From: Podospora comata
Lineage: Eukaryota; Ascomycota; Sordariomycetes; Sordariales; Podosporaceae
Length of the DNA: 64,000 bases
Direction of reading: 5' to 3'
Assembly (NCBI GenBank): GCA_017354895.1
Contig: CP071497.1
Location: forward strand, 4,402,001-4,466,000
The notes below the pieces were generated by a model that saw only the letters and a list, made by a program, of their open reading frames with translations, had not been told where the DNA came from and did no database searches. A program made the translations under genes and the position numbers. Of this stretch, positions 22,654-34,241 are shown piece by piece; within the stretch, counting starts at the first letter, position 1, and each line of letters begins with the position of its first letter.

Positions 22654-23291
22654 CCCAGGTTCTTTGATGAGGTTTTAGTATTATGGGTGAAGATGGAAGT
22701 TAGAGACTGTTTTGCCCAGTCCGTCACTTTGGACCTCCTTTTATATCCACTCGCATCTTGAGCCGCATCGTTTTACAAGTACGATGTTAACCCCTGGTTG
22801 AAGGGCTGGTTGAAGGGCGCATTCATAGACCAATTTCCCTCGATTATCCGTGCAGAAACTGCGTACCATTTCAAGACTTATACAGATCCAGTAATAATAG
22901 TAAAGACCAGGTTGTGATTGGATATGACAGGGTTGAGCAATGCGAGAGCCTCGCACTCGGAGATAAAGTAATCCCTTTCACCGACATATATTGAGCAGAA
23001 AGTGAATATTTCCGAGGCAGACGGCACAGCTCAGAATTTTACATTTACTTAGGTAGTCTATTTACTTGTCACCTATTCAATCGCACAAACTGGCGCCATA
23101 TATCTGCATGCTTCCTTGATCAACTGAGCTTTCCATTTAAAAGCTATGCGAGTCCAATTCCTGAGCTTGCACTTTCAGACCGGGTCGGTGTAACTTAATA
23201 TAGTCGTATATTTAAATCCATGACCCCGTTGTCAAATATATCTGACTTAATATCAGGCTACATAGTAGAGTGTGCCGACTCATGAAACCAA
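22654..23291. other. Intergenic
   Basis: About 640 bp, AT-richer than the flanks, with no supported gene. Confidence 0.45.
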
Positions 23292-24135
23292 TCAGGACAC
23301 ATATTTAGTGACGCCGTTTTCGATTTCGCATTCTCTCAAACAAAGGAAGTAGACTTTCAAAGAAAGATATTTGAGCCGTGCTGGGCTTAAGGATAATGAT
23401 AGCTTCTCAACGTTGGGAAAAAGCGCAAGAAAGTTGGCCGCGCTTTTACCTGGAGCGTCTTGAGCGAGGAAAGGCTTGACACGCAAGGTTGTGACATGCG
23501 GAAAGGACTGATCACACCACGCGTTATGTGCGAAGGTACCTTGAAGGTCGAGGTGTCTGATATTGGGAAAGAGATGAAGTAGGGATAGAATAAGCCGGAC
23601 AGTGTCCTCGATGTCACCTTCTAACTTAGGAAGAATCCAAATCTTCTCAATAAGTCTAGCATATTGAGGCTTCATGGGTCTGCGCCAGCCATATTTCCTC
23701 AGATGGCCAACCGTAAGCTTTTGCAGTAGCGGAAATGACCGCAGCAGCTCCTACAGCTGGACTTGACGGTCTTACAACGTATTTCTACGTTCAGTCCTCA
23801 GAAAGTTCTGGTATTGCTGAAATGCGATTTTTGCACTGCGCCCGAATCGGTGTTGGACTGCAATGCCATCTCTACCATGTAACAACGGATCAAACTCCCA
23901 GGCGATCCTTTGAAGACGGCTTCCAACAGCCATCTTTGGTATGGACAGCGGATGATGGATCCTGTGATACGAAGTGCTGGAATTCGTTGAGACAAGAGGG
24001 TGTGTTGAGTACAGATAGATGGTGTGCGTAGCCGGCGCCTGCCCAGCGACGACACACTAATCTGAAGGCAGAGATATTCTGCGCGGAGAGCTGCAGCGCA
24101 ATAGCTAGCAAAGTCTCCTGGGACATTCGGTTCAT
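23292..24135 (-). CDS. F-box-like protein, gene model incomplete or degenerate
   Basis: The 5' part (24135-23890) encodes MSQETLLAIALQLSAQNISAFRLVCRRWAGAG, an F-box-like motif of the fungal type (L..I...L....S.FRLVCRRW). The 3' part (23675-23292) encodes a leucine-rich segment (HLFPNIRHLDLQGTF, LFPNVEKLSLSLS, RLKYLSLKVYF) like the LRR-type C-terminus of fungal F-box proteins. Between them (23889-23676) the frame is closed by stops, and I found no splice pair that rejoins it cleanly. F-box proteins recruit substrates to SCF ubiquitin ligases through Skp1. The gene lies at the edge of the accessory region and may be decayed. Confidence 0.5.
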
Positions 24136-24334
24136 AGGTGGTATTTGAGAATATGGGTGGCAAACCAAAAGGCTGGGGCATTTGGTTTATCACTTTTACG
24201 TTTGTACCCAGTTACCCACCGTGAGGCGGAAAAGGCCCTTGTCCCAACAGATCTTGCGAGATGCTTCAGGTATTTCCGTTTCTCCTTAGGGGGAGTGGAT
24301 TCTAACGCTTACAATTCTTTATCTTCTTGCTTAC

Positions 24335-24738
24335 TGAAACCCCTGTTTCTGGGGGTTACAGAGCTGGCGGCGGACGGGCAGGAATGGCACGCTAAAAATC
24401 AGTTCCCGCTTCCGAAGCCCTTGTTTTCTGCGATCCCCACCGTGTGAGCTACCCTGCAAACCCGCGGCATTGGGTTTGCCAAGCTGTCACAGTTAAGCCA
24501 ACGGGCAGGACGGAGAGGCGCAGGGCGCCCTCAGCCAATCGTTAGATTAGATAAGGACTAGCCAATCAGGAAGTGATCAGGGTGATCGGGCCATGATAAT
24601 CACGGAACAGGGCGGCGGCTCAATGTATTCTATACGCGTCAGAGAGGAAATATGAAGGTGGGAGGTACTTTCTATTAGCCATGTACAACGACGTGGGAGG
24701 CCGTATTTCGCACTAGTTCAGGCATTGAACGATTGGAG
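24335..24738 (+). repeat. Inverted repeat R1, left copy
   Basis: This segment matches the reverse complement of 47030-47481 at high identity. Shared landmarks are a palindromic AAACCCCTGTTTCTGGGGGTT-like edge, GCATTGGGTTTGCCAAGCTGTCACAG, CCAATC boxes and a kinase-gene piece ending GAACGATTGGAG. It lacks about 82 bp present in the right copy. The stretch from 24485 begins TGTCACAGTTAA and contains CCAATC motifs, like the Gypsy LTR of this window read on its coding strand. R1 therefore probably includes a diverged LTR relative joined to host sequence. Confidence 0.85.
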
Positions 24739-24946
24739 GCTTGCATATGAGGCTTGCTTGGGGAGTTCTATTCACGAGCGCGAGGCTGGATTCCCCGCCC
24801 TGATCTGTCTTCTCTCGATCGCTGAAATCAAGGCGTCATTGGTAGATGCTACCTGGAGGACCGATTTGCACCGTGCTCAGGAGCTATGGGCCGAACTCAG
24901 CCAACGAGAGTCCGATCAGCGCTTTTTCTTACCTAAGTATCTATAA
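24722..24946 (+). pseudogene. C-terminal fragment of the repeated zinc-finger/helical-repeat gene family
   Basis: The open frame encodes a protein similar to the last ~100 residues of the intact family member at 38.4-40.2 kb. WRLAYEACLG aligns with WELAYRASRE, FPALICLLSIAEIKASLV with FPDLICHLAMAQVQLSSV, and RAQELWAELSQRESDQRFF with RARQIWAELTSQGLEQRFC. It ends early at PKYL-stop. The homology starts exactly where inverted repeat R1 stops, so it is a fragment created by rearrangement. Confidence 0.75.
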
Positions 24947-26446
24947 CATCTTTTACTAAGAAACTTCCCAGTTAGGTCGAGGGAGTCCTTAACCTTGTAG
25001 CGTACGACTGGTCCGAGGTTACTATAGACTTTACTTAAAAGCCTTTACTTACTACGCTCACTCATCGTCCCACCGACCTCACCCGTGCTCCCAATAATTA
25101 AGGCGTTGCCTATAAGAGGCACGTCTGGGTCCGACGTCCTGCTTGCGTTCACGACTCCACCATGCCCAAAGGAGCTAATGCTTATTACGATATCTCTCTC
25201 CCCCATCAGGCTGCTCTTTGGTACCTCAAAAGTCAGTCAAAAGCTTAAGACGAAGGTGCACTGCCAGGACGCTAGGACATACTGCACAAGGTAAAAGACA
25301 CCGGCGTAGTATTGATGTAGGAATCACCCCCTGGAATCCGTCTGTGCAATTCCAGTCGGGATGAGGGCGAAAATGAAGATGAAAGTGATATGGAGGAAGA
25401 TGAAACTGAATAATTCCAGGGCACTACTCCTGTCCCAAGCTTACCCCTGCCGTGGGATCAACCTTTCGCATTGTTATATTTGGAAAAGCAGCAAAGAAGA
25501 TTTATGATACTGTTCAGTGTAAGTTTATTACTAACGATCTTATCGCTAAAGACTACGAGGTTCAATGGAAGGATCTTCGGTCTCTTTACCTACTGAAAGA
25601 GCATACTAAATATCACGGCAAACGTTTAGATAGTTATATCCTAGCTACTTCTTATTAATATACATAATCGTAACCCCTGCTATATCCAGCAAAGAATCTG
25701 GAAGTTCCTCTGAACTATATAACCAGTTTCCCTCTATTATATCCTGAAAACTATTATTGTGCATAATAATTCCTTCTGAAGATACTAGATAGATATGTAC
25801 CGTCTCTGAGCTCCTTGTATTGCTGAATTCGAGACTGTTGATTGATGTGTTTGTCTATATCCAGTGAGTTGAAGAACATCTAGTAAACAGAAGAGCGGCT
25901 TTACCAATTGCGCAGCTTGACTCAGAGCGTCATCTTCATTCTCGACCAAGACTGGCATTGTTGATGTAGGGAGCGCCTGATTACCACGCCCTTAAAGTGC
26001 TCCCAATGGTTTTTGAACTGGGATTTTTGGGCTATGTATTTTGTGCCTGACGATATTCGCAACTTTTTTGTGGAGGAATTGGCGGGGTAGTCGACGGGGT
26101 AGTTGACGAGGTATTTTACCTAGAGCGGATTAATTAACGGGGAAGAGAATGATCGGAAAAATCGCCGATTTGTTAGATCTGGTTGCGCTGAGATAGTGCG
26201 TAAAATTATCAGGATAGAGCGTTTTAATAAACCCAGGCAAGCTGCAACCTCTTGAGATGTTTTAATGAGAGTGAAATCGATAAAATTATACTCTGGCATC
26301 AGAGACATGCCGCATGGCCTCTGCAGGATCGCATCTGGCAGGGGATCGACCCCTTTGCCGTCGCCACTCCGTTGTCAAGGGTGGCTGCAATTGCTTGGGC
26401 TGAATAGATTGGTTAAGTTGTTGGGAGAAAAGTACAGCCTGGAAGA
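24947..26446. other. Mosaic non-coding region
   Basis: About 1.5 kb of patchy composition. It contains the 114-bp rhodopsin-gene fragment copy and a small unrecognised open frame at 25452-25658. AT content rises to the right. No intact gene is supported. Confidence 0.5.
25232..25345 (+). repeat. Copy of a rhodopsin-gene fragment (exon 2/intron 2 boundary)
   Basis: About 114 bp match 34855-34972 with only a handful of substitutions and a 3-bp indel, in the same orientation. The matched segment of the rhodopsin-domain gene spans the 3' end of exon 2, the donor site and most of intron 2. Similarity stops abruptly on both sides. The copy is therefore of genomic, unspliced origin. Confidence 0.85.
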
Positions 26447-26905
26447 GTGGAAATTACGACAAAAACTCTAACTTCGGACGAAATCTCTGGGAAAGAACGA
26501 CCACCACCACCGAGTTATGAAAGTCTGCATTTAGTACCATCAATACCACCGTCGCCACCATCGTCGCCGTCTGATCAGAGGACTAGCATAACAACTCCAT
26601 TTGAGCCCGACATTACATCCATGTACTTGGGGATGTTTAACTGGTCCCTCACTCAACCAGGTCGGCGCAGCCTCTTCACTACACAACCACATGAACATCA
26701 TCCACCTCCGCCCCTTTCTAAGAAAAAAAACAATATGAAGACCAGCCTGATCACCACTTTTGAACAAGCCTGGCCAACACCTGCGGACATTGTTACTACT
26801 GCTATGATGTATAAGAGGGTAGATAAGAAGGTGAAGCCGGTTGATAATGCTAGGTTAGATGGTAGCACTCCTGAGGGATACCCGAGCTGGAAAGTAAGGA
26901 GATGA
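26447..26905 (+). pseudogene. Retroelement-like polyprotein N-terminal relic
   Basis: An open frame without a good ATG at its start reads as a Pro/Ser-rich region (RPPPPSYESL, PSIPPSPPSSPSDQ). It is followed by TTAMMYKRVDKKVKPVD...PEGYPSWK. The MYKRVDKKVKPVD stretch resembles the linker just upstream of reverse transcriptase in fungal retroelement polyproteins. The downstream sequence quickly becomes AT-rich and full of stops, as expected for a RIP-killed pol. Family assignment is tentative. Confidence 0.4.
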
Positions 26906-29157
26906 GCGGTAGTTAAGGAATCCCTACAATACGGCTTAGAATTTAACGATATTATAGTCTTTAAGTTTTCTGAAATGATTAGAGGGTTACGCCTCACTCG
27001 GTATAGGACTTTACCGAGTGTAAATAGATCCTTAAAGAAGTCTTCCCTGCATTAGGACTATCCCTTACAAAGCGTAGTAAAGCAAGTCTATTCCGATCCC
27101 GAAGCCACTTATGGGGAGAGTTATAACACACGAAATATAAGGAGCTTAAACCGAGGCCAAGGTTTGAATAGCGTCCGAGGAATAATACTTACGTCGGTCA
27201 GACTCCGACGTCCCCGGTTAGACGGCACCGAGTCCCCGGGCGCACATCCCGGCGCAGCGAGCCCGTTAACCACATACCCGAACGCTCGGCCGGACTAGCT
27301 CGTTCCCGCTCCTTAGTCGAGCTAGCCTAATAGTATTTAGTATCCGATCGAAGTGTTTTCCGGCTTTATATGTCGATATTGTATAGATAAATCTTTAGTC
27401 GCTTTACTAATTAAAGTAGATTATTATATTAAAATATAGAGAAAATATAAAACGAGTAGAGGGGGTGATAAGGGACCTGGCTATCGGGATTAAGAGTGCG
27501 AGCTTGATTATGCCTACATTATTAGTTTGATTGTCCTCCGGAGAGGGATAAGAAAATTGCTAGCTTTAATTATGTGGGCGAGTCTAGGTAGGGCGAACCT
27601 GGGCTTGCTGGCGCTCTAAATGTACGCGCCTTATCTTTAAACCTCTTATTATTAAACTAATATTATTGCGATTAGGACTTTCCTCCCAACTTCTTATACT
27701 TCCGAGTTTTACTTACTTAAAGTTAAAGACTATTAATCGTCCGTTATTCCGTATCATAAAGTTATTTAACTTCGTATCGGTATAGTGGACTCTATATAAT
27801 ATTAGAGTATTAAGAGCCTCTTTAAACCGCTTTTATAAAACTTATTCGGGGAGATCGCGCTAAAGGTAAGTTAAGGTCTTTCCCTTAATGAGGGATAGAA
27901 CTAATGCTAGGGATCTATTATATATAGCTTCGCTATAGAAATACGGCACGATAGTTCCCTGAATCGGCTTTAAAATATCGTAAGCTTATTTTTCTATTTC
28001 GAACTTTATTTCCTAGCCGGCCTTTCGCTTTTTAAGGATAACTATTGTTAATAAAAACTACTCGGGCTAATATACTTTTGCCTAGGGATAAAGAGAAGCG
28101 AACTATTAAATTAACGTAATAAGTAAGGGAGGTCGTTTAAGTTCCAGGCGGTAATGGTCTCTAGTAATAACTCGGCTTTTTTAGTAACGATAAGCTGGTT
28201 ACTAAAACGAAATTCCTATTAGTATTAACGTTAATAGTAATAGAGACCTACAGGAGCTTAGTTTACTAAAGGGGGTTTATTATTGTGTAGTAGTAGTTTA
28301 TTATCCGTATATATAATTAATAAAAAAAGTAGGCGATTAGAATAGTAAGAAACTTTTAACGTTTGGATTTAAAGGAAAATTTATAAGGGGTAATAAATAA
28401 AATTTATAATTAACTTAGACCCCTCGCCCGCTAGTTTGTAAGTAGCCGATATAATTATTGTAAATAATTCTTAGTATTATATACTAACCCCCTATCCAGA
28501 TAATTACTATTGTTATCCACCCAAATCTAATATCTACCCGTCCCTAATCTAAAAAACTAGCGTTTCCATCCATTTAGATAGCTATACTAATAATAACCAG
28601 GAGCCACCTCCCACAATAGCTTTCCTAACTTCCACTCGTATATATAAGGTATTCCGTTAATAGTAACGGTTACCGTCTTTCTTTTCGAACCCTATTGAGT
28701 TACTAACGTTACCGAAAGACGTATCTAGCCTCTCTATACTAATCGGTAAAGTGCGTATTAAATAATACATTATTCTTAGGAGAGTTATTCCTTAGATATA
28801 ATATAGATATCGATGTAGCAGTTCTTATTCTATATTTGATCCTTATTCGCAGTTCTAAATTATAGAATAACGAGGTGGAGTAAATCGAAAATAAAGACTT
28901 AAGGGCACTTATAACGGTACGTATATTTACCTCTCTGATAAGCTTTAAGAAGTTAACTAGATATATATTACTTACCCTTTTATCTCCCTTTAAAGTCTCT
29001 TCGTTATATCGCTTAGGTTATCTACCTACCCCCGTTAACTTAGTACCTACTCGCTTAGTATAATAATATACGGCTGTTTCTACTCTCCTATTATGGCGGC
29101 TCTCTTAAGTACGCGGTTTAGTCCTAGCCACGTAAGTTAATAATTAATTATTATTAA
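26906..29157. other. RIP-mutated AT-rich DNA with a GC island
   Basis: Dense TA/TTA/TAA sequence with no usable open frame on either strand, typical of RIP. A ~145-bp segment at 27190-27335 is by contrast GC-rich and not decayed. Original content cannot be read by eye; a retroelement body is likely because a polyprotein relic lies at its left edge. Confidence 0.7.
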
Positions 29158-29662
29158 TATATTTATCGGTCCAGTCGGCCCATAGAGCGATCTGGACTAA
29201 AGAAACGGCCTATAGGAAAATGCTAAACGGAACGGTTTAAAATTCTGGTCGAAATTACGGGTCACGTCGCTTTCGCTTAGAATTTTTTTATTAAAGGAGA
29301 TTTAGAGAATAAGCGGGGTACTATAGACTAATGTCGTTAGCCTCCGAGGGCAATTACTAATTATGATTATTACTATAGCTAAGGTTAGGGCCTAGAAAGT
29401 TATTGATAGATTTTATAGTTCCGTCGCGAAAGGTTATATATCGCGGATATAGCGTATAATAGGCGTCGGCCTAAGCCTTATAGCTTACGCTAGGTCGCGG
29501 GTTCGAGGTTAAGGAAGGTATATCGTAGAATTTATAAATTAGACTTCCTATAGTAGAGCTTATCTTATAAGGATAGCGTAGATTATAAATTAAGTTAAAG
29601 GGGCGGAAGCGAAATAATAAAGGTAGCTATACTTTAAAATAGAGTAGAAATATTATAAAAGT
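29158..29662 (+). repeat. Dispersed repeat R4, heavily RIP-mutated copy
   Basis: About 505 bp align along their full length to 48472-48970. Differences are almost all C-to-T or G-to-A in this copy (CCAGTCGGCCCATAGAGCGA versus CCAGTCGGCCCACAGAGCGA; TTATATATCGCGGATATAGC versus TTACATGTCGCGGATGTAGC). It contains GGGTTCGAGG, close to a Pol III B box, but no tRNA fold. No coding capacity. Element class is unknown. Confidence 0.85.
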
Positions 29663-30226
29663 AAGCCCCTTTATATATTTTCTGAGAGAGAATTATAATT
29701 TAATTCTTAGCGTACTAGGAGAGAGTACTTTTGGGCTAAAGACTAGACTCTCTTTATCCTGCTCCGCCCTACTGTGTAGACTAGTAGGATTTAGGCGACG
29801 TTGCTTTTGCCTACCCCCTTTAGAGTTAATAGCGCCTAAATACGTTAGATTATAGTGTATAATAGTATGTACGTTAAGGAGAATAGGAAACGAATTTGGC
29901 CTACTATAGTTAACTGTATCTTATAGGATGGCCGATATCTTACGCCCTGCATTATTTTTAAGGTTAATAGTAGCTGCCTAAAGCGGCGGCGTAGGAGTGT
30001 AAATACTTTTTCTAGGCTCGCTAATATCTTAGTTAATTAAATATCTACCGGTTAATAGCCTATAGTACTAATAGTATAATAATATAATAACCCGAAGGCT
30101 AATCGCGTATATAGTACTTATATAGTTTAATTAGTATACGAAGTCCAGTTCTTATTTTTCTAATAATTAAATGACGATACGCCGATATCCTATAGTATCT
30201 ATATCGAATAACGTAATAACTGTAAG
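29663..30226. other. RIP-mutated AT-rich DNA
   Basis: About 560 bp without readable features, ending at the target site of the solo LTR. Confidence 0.6.
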
Positions 30227-30674
30227 TGTGACGAACCCTTATCCAGAACCTCTGAAAGGGATACTGGTTGAAGGCACTTCTGAACAATCCTGGTTCGGTA
30301 CAGCTAAACAGTGTACAACAAATGGCTTGTCTCAATGTAATCACAAGATACCGTGACTACAAGCTTGAATTGCATACTGCGGAACTGTCTATCTACGCCA
30401 GCCAGTTCCTCCGTATATATAGATCCTGGGACCCTAAGGTGCTCGCCCTGCTACGGCCCCGATCACCCATAGCACATTGCATCCTGCAACGTGCTCGTCG
30501 TGCTATACCTCAGATCACCCGTAGCATCTTGCATCCTGCAGAGTGCTCGTGTGTCTTGGCGCCATAGCACTTTCGTCCAGCCCTGATTGGCTGTCTCCTG
30601 ACTTCCCTAATGATTGGCTAGGGACTTCCTGCGCCCCACATGTGGCGCGACCTGCCGTTGGGTTAACTGTGACA
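30227..30674 (-). mobile_element. Solo LTR of Gypsy family 1, TSD GTAAG
   Basis: 448 bp bounded by TGTGACG...TGTGACA, flanked by GTAAG on both sides (30222-30226 and 30675-30679), a perfect 5-bp target-site duplication. It matches the LTRs of the complete element at 49949-57384. The coding strand of that element is minus, so this copy is in minus orientation. It has a duplicated ~48-bp unit inside (about 30461-30552, two ATCACCC..TAGCA..TTGCATCCTGCA modules) and CCAATC-type boxes near the start of the LTR. Composition is normal although the DNA on both sides is RIP-decayed. No internal region remains, so LTR-LTR recombination removed it. Confidence 0.95.
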
Positions 30675-31582
30675 GTAAGCCTTAGTTAACGCTATTGCTA
30701 CTAATCTTTTCCGTAACGGTAGTATTTAGCTAACCGTATAATAAGTGAACCTCCAATAGGGGGGTCTTACCCTAGTTTAATATAGCGACTATAACTGCCT
30801 GGCCAGTCCCCGCGGTAAATGCGGCTATAGTTACTATAGGACTTTAGCCGAGGGGATACCGTAATGTCTGGCTCCTCGGTGGGTTATATATAGCCTTTAA
30901 TACGCTATTGGATACGGAGATTGCTTAGAGAAGCTGTTTCTTAGAGTCTTACTATAATATTATATAGATGATGGTGGAAATAATAGATACTATAATATTA
31001 ACTACGATATAAACGATAAAAGTGGTTTGGTTATTAATTTTAAGAGATATTGAATTATAGTAGTTTATAGTAGACTTTATAAGATTATAATCCTAATTTC
31101 CGGATAACGGCGCGACCTCGGGTCCTAATTAGCGAATTCCATTTCTTATTTTATTTTCTATTAATTTTCAATCCTCAATTATCTATCCTTAGTTCCTATC
31201 CTAGTATCCAGTAACGATGTAAGCGATATATTACGTTTTAGAACAAGTTTACCCTTATTATGTAAATTAAGTGGTCCCCGACGGGTGGAGCAATATCCTT
31301 ATAAAGAGTATTAAGTAAAATAAAGCGGCTTTATTAGCCTAGAAAAGCTCGGGGCTAATGCTATAGTTATTGGCCCGTATATCCTAGGTACATGTAGAAT
31401 CCACCAGTGTACTTGAATAGGGTTTATTATAGGACTGCATTTTGTAAAGAAAGGACGGTTTACAATTATAAAATATAGAGAAATTATTATATACGAGCTT
31501 GTTCCAGACTCTTAATCTCTATTTATCACTCGAGATACTTACCAGTTTGTTTACTCATTATTGATGGACGGAACTATAAGCG
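30675..31582. other. RIP-mutated AT-rich DNA
   Basis: About 900 bp of moderately AT-rich, stop-filled sequence without recognisable features. Confidence 0.55.
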
Positions 31583-31826
31583 ATGGCTAATAATAGAGTG
31601 TCTCGACCCAGAGCGCCGCTGCTACTGACTAAGGATTACAAATCTATACTACGAGTCCTGGCTTGCTTGGAGTCCCGACTAGTACCTGCTAATCTATTTT
31701 ATCGAGCTCTGTTTCCTTTTAAGGCCTGGAATAAAAACGGGAACGAATCGTACGATCGTCTGGCTAAGCTAGAACCTATAGGTTGGATGACAAGGAAGTG
31801 GATCACATATGGATGTGGCCTAGTTA
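31583..31826 (+). pseudogene. N-terminal fragment of the repeated zinc-finger/helical-repeat gene family
   Basis: The frame encodes DYKSILRVLACLESRLVPAN, LFYRALFPFKAWNKNGNESY and then LAKLEP. These align with CQRFLRLLAYLEPGPVPGD, LFRRALFPFRKWNENGNESR and FQLPD of the intact member at 38.4 kb. Just upstream, the nucleotides for GAGCGCCGCTGCTACTG also match the intact gene. The ~62 bp that encode its zinc finger are missing here. The fragment is cut off on the right by insertion of a solo LTR at 31827. Confidence 0.75.
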
Positions 31827-32270
31827 TGTGACGAACCCCTATCCAGAACCTCTGAAAGGGATACTAGTCGAAGGCACTTCTGAATAATCGTGGTTCGGTG
31901 CAGCTAAACAGTGCACAACAAGATGTCTCAATGTAAACACTAGATACCGTGAATACAAGCTTGAATTGCATACTGCGGAACTGTCTATCCACGCCAGCCA
32001 GTTCCTCCGTATATATAGATCCTGGGACCCTAAGGTGCTCGCCCTGCTACGGCCCCGATCACCCATAGCACATTGCATCCCGCGACGTGCTCGTCGTGCT
32101 ATACCTCAGATCACCCGTAGCATCTTGCATCCTGCAGAGTGCTCGTGTGTCTTGGCGCCATAGCACTTTCGTCCAGCCCTGATTGGCTGTCTCCTGACTT
32201 CCCTAATGATTGGCTAGGGACGTACTGCGCCCCACATGTGGTGCGACCTGCCGTTGGGTTAACTGTGACA
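31827..32270 (-). mobile_element. Solo LTR of Gypsy family 1, TSD AGTTA
   Basis: 444 bp, TGTGACG...TGTGACA, flanked by AGTTA on both sides (31822-31826 and 32271-32275). Nearly identical to the solo LTR at 30227 apart from a few substitutions and a short deletion (ATGTCTCAATGTAAACACTAG variant shared with the copy at 61721). It defines a sub-variant of the LTR. Confidence 0.95.
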
Positions 32271-32421
32271 AGTTAGGTTTAAACTACCTAAGCTATTTAT
32301 CTATATTAAACCCTCCATAACCCTGGACCTCCCGATATTAATACACACTTTATATTCCACCCATAAAGACTAAAAATAAAGCTTTTCTTTTACTTCCTTT
32401 TGCTCCAAGTACCCATTAATA

Positions 32422-34020
32422 GCCAAATATACCGAAGAGGATATTAAAAATGCTTAGAAAGATATTACCGTTAATATAAGCTAGCGAAAAGCGTTTAATA
32501 AGTACGGTATTTTACGTTTTACCCTAAAGTACCGTATTAATAGTACCCTACTAAGGATCTTTACTTATAAAAATTAATAACGATTTTCTTACGGCCAAAA
32601 AGACTTTATTATTTAATAGATCCTTCGTTAAGAAAGCTTTAGCTACGCTCTCATCTATACTAATATAAAGGCTTTAGTAATTAGTTTACTAACTAAACAA
32701 AGCGATTTTAATTCCTTTAGTAAGTACTAAGTATTTTACTTTATTAACTATTATCCCGATATTAAAATAAAAGTTAGAAAAAAAATTAATTATATTAAAG
32801 TTAACGAAATTACCCCGGAAAATATTAATAAATTCTTTAACCTACATTCTACCGTTAATTAAATTAAGCCTAAATATAGGTATAACTATAATACAGTAAG
32901 TATAATAAAAAGCTAAGGAGAAAATGGCTTAATTATTAAGTCTTCGAAGCGAGATAAAAAGTCTATATATATTAAATAAAATAAAAGAAAGACCTAAACT
33001 ACTATACTTAAATATATTTTATAAGACGGAAGAGTCTTCCCCCCCGGGGTTATTTTTAAAGGTAAAGACTTTTAAACGTAATAGTTTAAGGACTAATTAA
33101 ATAAGGACTAGTATATAGCTATATTAAAGAATAATTAGATTAATAATAACCTTACCGTTAATTAATTTAAAAAGGTTTTTATATTAAGGACTAAACCTAA
33201 GGATCTATTAGAATCCTATCTTTTTATTTATAATAATTATAATTTATATACTACTAACGACTTTATAATCCGGTACTATAGAAATAATATTTACCTTCTT
33301 TTCCTGCCCCCCCACTACTCTTACGTCCTTCAATCCCTTAATATTGGCTGCTTTTCTAGTGTAAAGAAGGCGTATAAGAAGCTTATAGCTATAAACGACG
33401 CCCTCACTAACTATACGCCCAACGGTAAAGTCGACTTAGTCCGGTTATATAACCTTGCCCGTAATTAGGGCTTTAGGAAAGAAAATATTGCCGGCGGCTG
33501 GCGTGGGACAGGATTATGGCCTATACGTAGGCGCAAACCGCTTTCTTCAAGCCAGGTGGTAGTCCCTGAGGTACCGTTGGATCTCTCTTCAAAAACACCT
33601 ACTTTCTATACCGTGGGGGATTCCCAGGTGGCCAAGAAGGTCAGGGACCTACTTAAGAACCATACGCCGGCCGGAAAATGGCTTGCGGCAAGGACTCTCA
33701 CCACTACTATACTCACACTAAGATCGGAGGCATCCATCCACAAAGCTGATGCGGCAAGGCACCAACAGAACGCCTAAAAGGCCCAGGAAGTAAGAAAAAG
33801 GCGTAGGTTGAATAGAGAAGACTCGAATTCCAAGTTTGTGAGGCTCTGTGAACTGGAAGAGGCCCGCATTGAAGGGAGGGTGGTGGAGGAAGAAGTAGTA
33901 GCCAAGGAGGATGTGGAGCAGCCAGAGCCAGCCCACCCTGTGCGGCGCAGCGCACGTCATCGGGTTCAAACCAGGCGCAAGCGAGAAGCAGATGCAATTT
34001 CTGACTCTGACAGTGAATGA
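32422..34020 (+). pseudogene. pogo/Fot-like DDE transposase relic
   Basis: Frame-by-frame reading finds a psq-type helix-turn-helix at the start (KYTEEDIKNA, then KYGILRFTLKYRI). Further on is the DDE-domain segment NNIYLLFLPPHYSYVLQSLNIGCFS, corresponding to the conserved LPPHTSHxLQPLDVGxF of Tc1/mariner pogo-like fungal transposases. Many TAG/TAA stops (from CAG, CAA, TGG) interrupt the first two thirds, as RIP would. From about 33490 the sequence returns to normal GC. It then encodes the basic C-terminal tail, with one stop near 33775 (TGDSQVAKKVRDLLKNH, RRRLNREDSNSKFVRLCELE, acidic end SDSDSE). Terminal inverted repeats were not identified. Confidence 0.8.
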
Positions 34021-34177
34021 GCTACATTTTGGTATAGCTCCCATAAGAATTGACCCAATATTAGTCTTGTTGTGGCCAGTGTGAGCATTCAGGGGTAATC
34101 TCAACAAGGTTGTGTGGCTGGTGTGGTGGTGGTGGACCAGATCCACATGTGGTCCATTTACTGGTCATCCAACCTAT

Positions 34178-34241
34178 TTAATAACTTTGTACGGTTAGAC
34201 CGGGCCGTTTAAGTAGTATATACTATCCCTACCGTCTACCT
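34178..34241 (+). repeat. Short repeat shared with 48974-49037
   Basis: 64 bp (AACTTTGTACGGTTAGAC...ACCGTCTACCTG) match 48974-49037 with C-to-T / G-to-A differences. It lies 3' of the transposase relic and may be the end of that element. The match runs into the stop codon of the rhodopsin-domain gene. Confidence 0.75.

Noticed and set aside
29158-29662. Repeat R4 as a tRNA-derived SINE, because of GGGTTCGAGG
   Set aside because: No box A at the right distance and no cloverleaf could be drawn.
30268-30567. 99-codon open frame identical in several family-1 LTRs (30268, 49990, and shorter forms at 31966 and 61860)
   Set aside because: It lies within the LTR, on the strand opposite the element's genes, and is the same only because the LTR copies are nearly identical. 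No domain.
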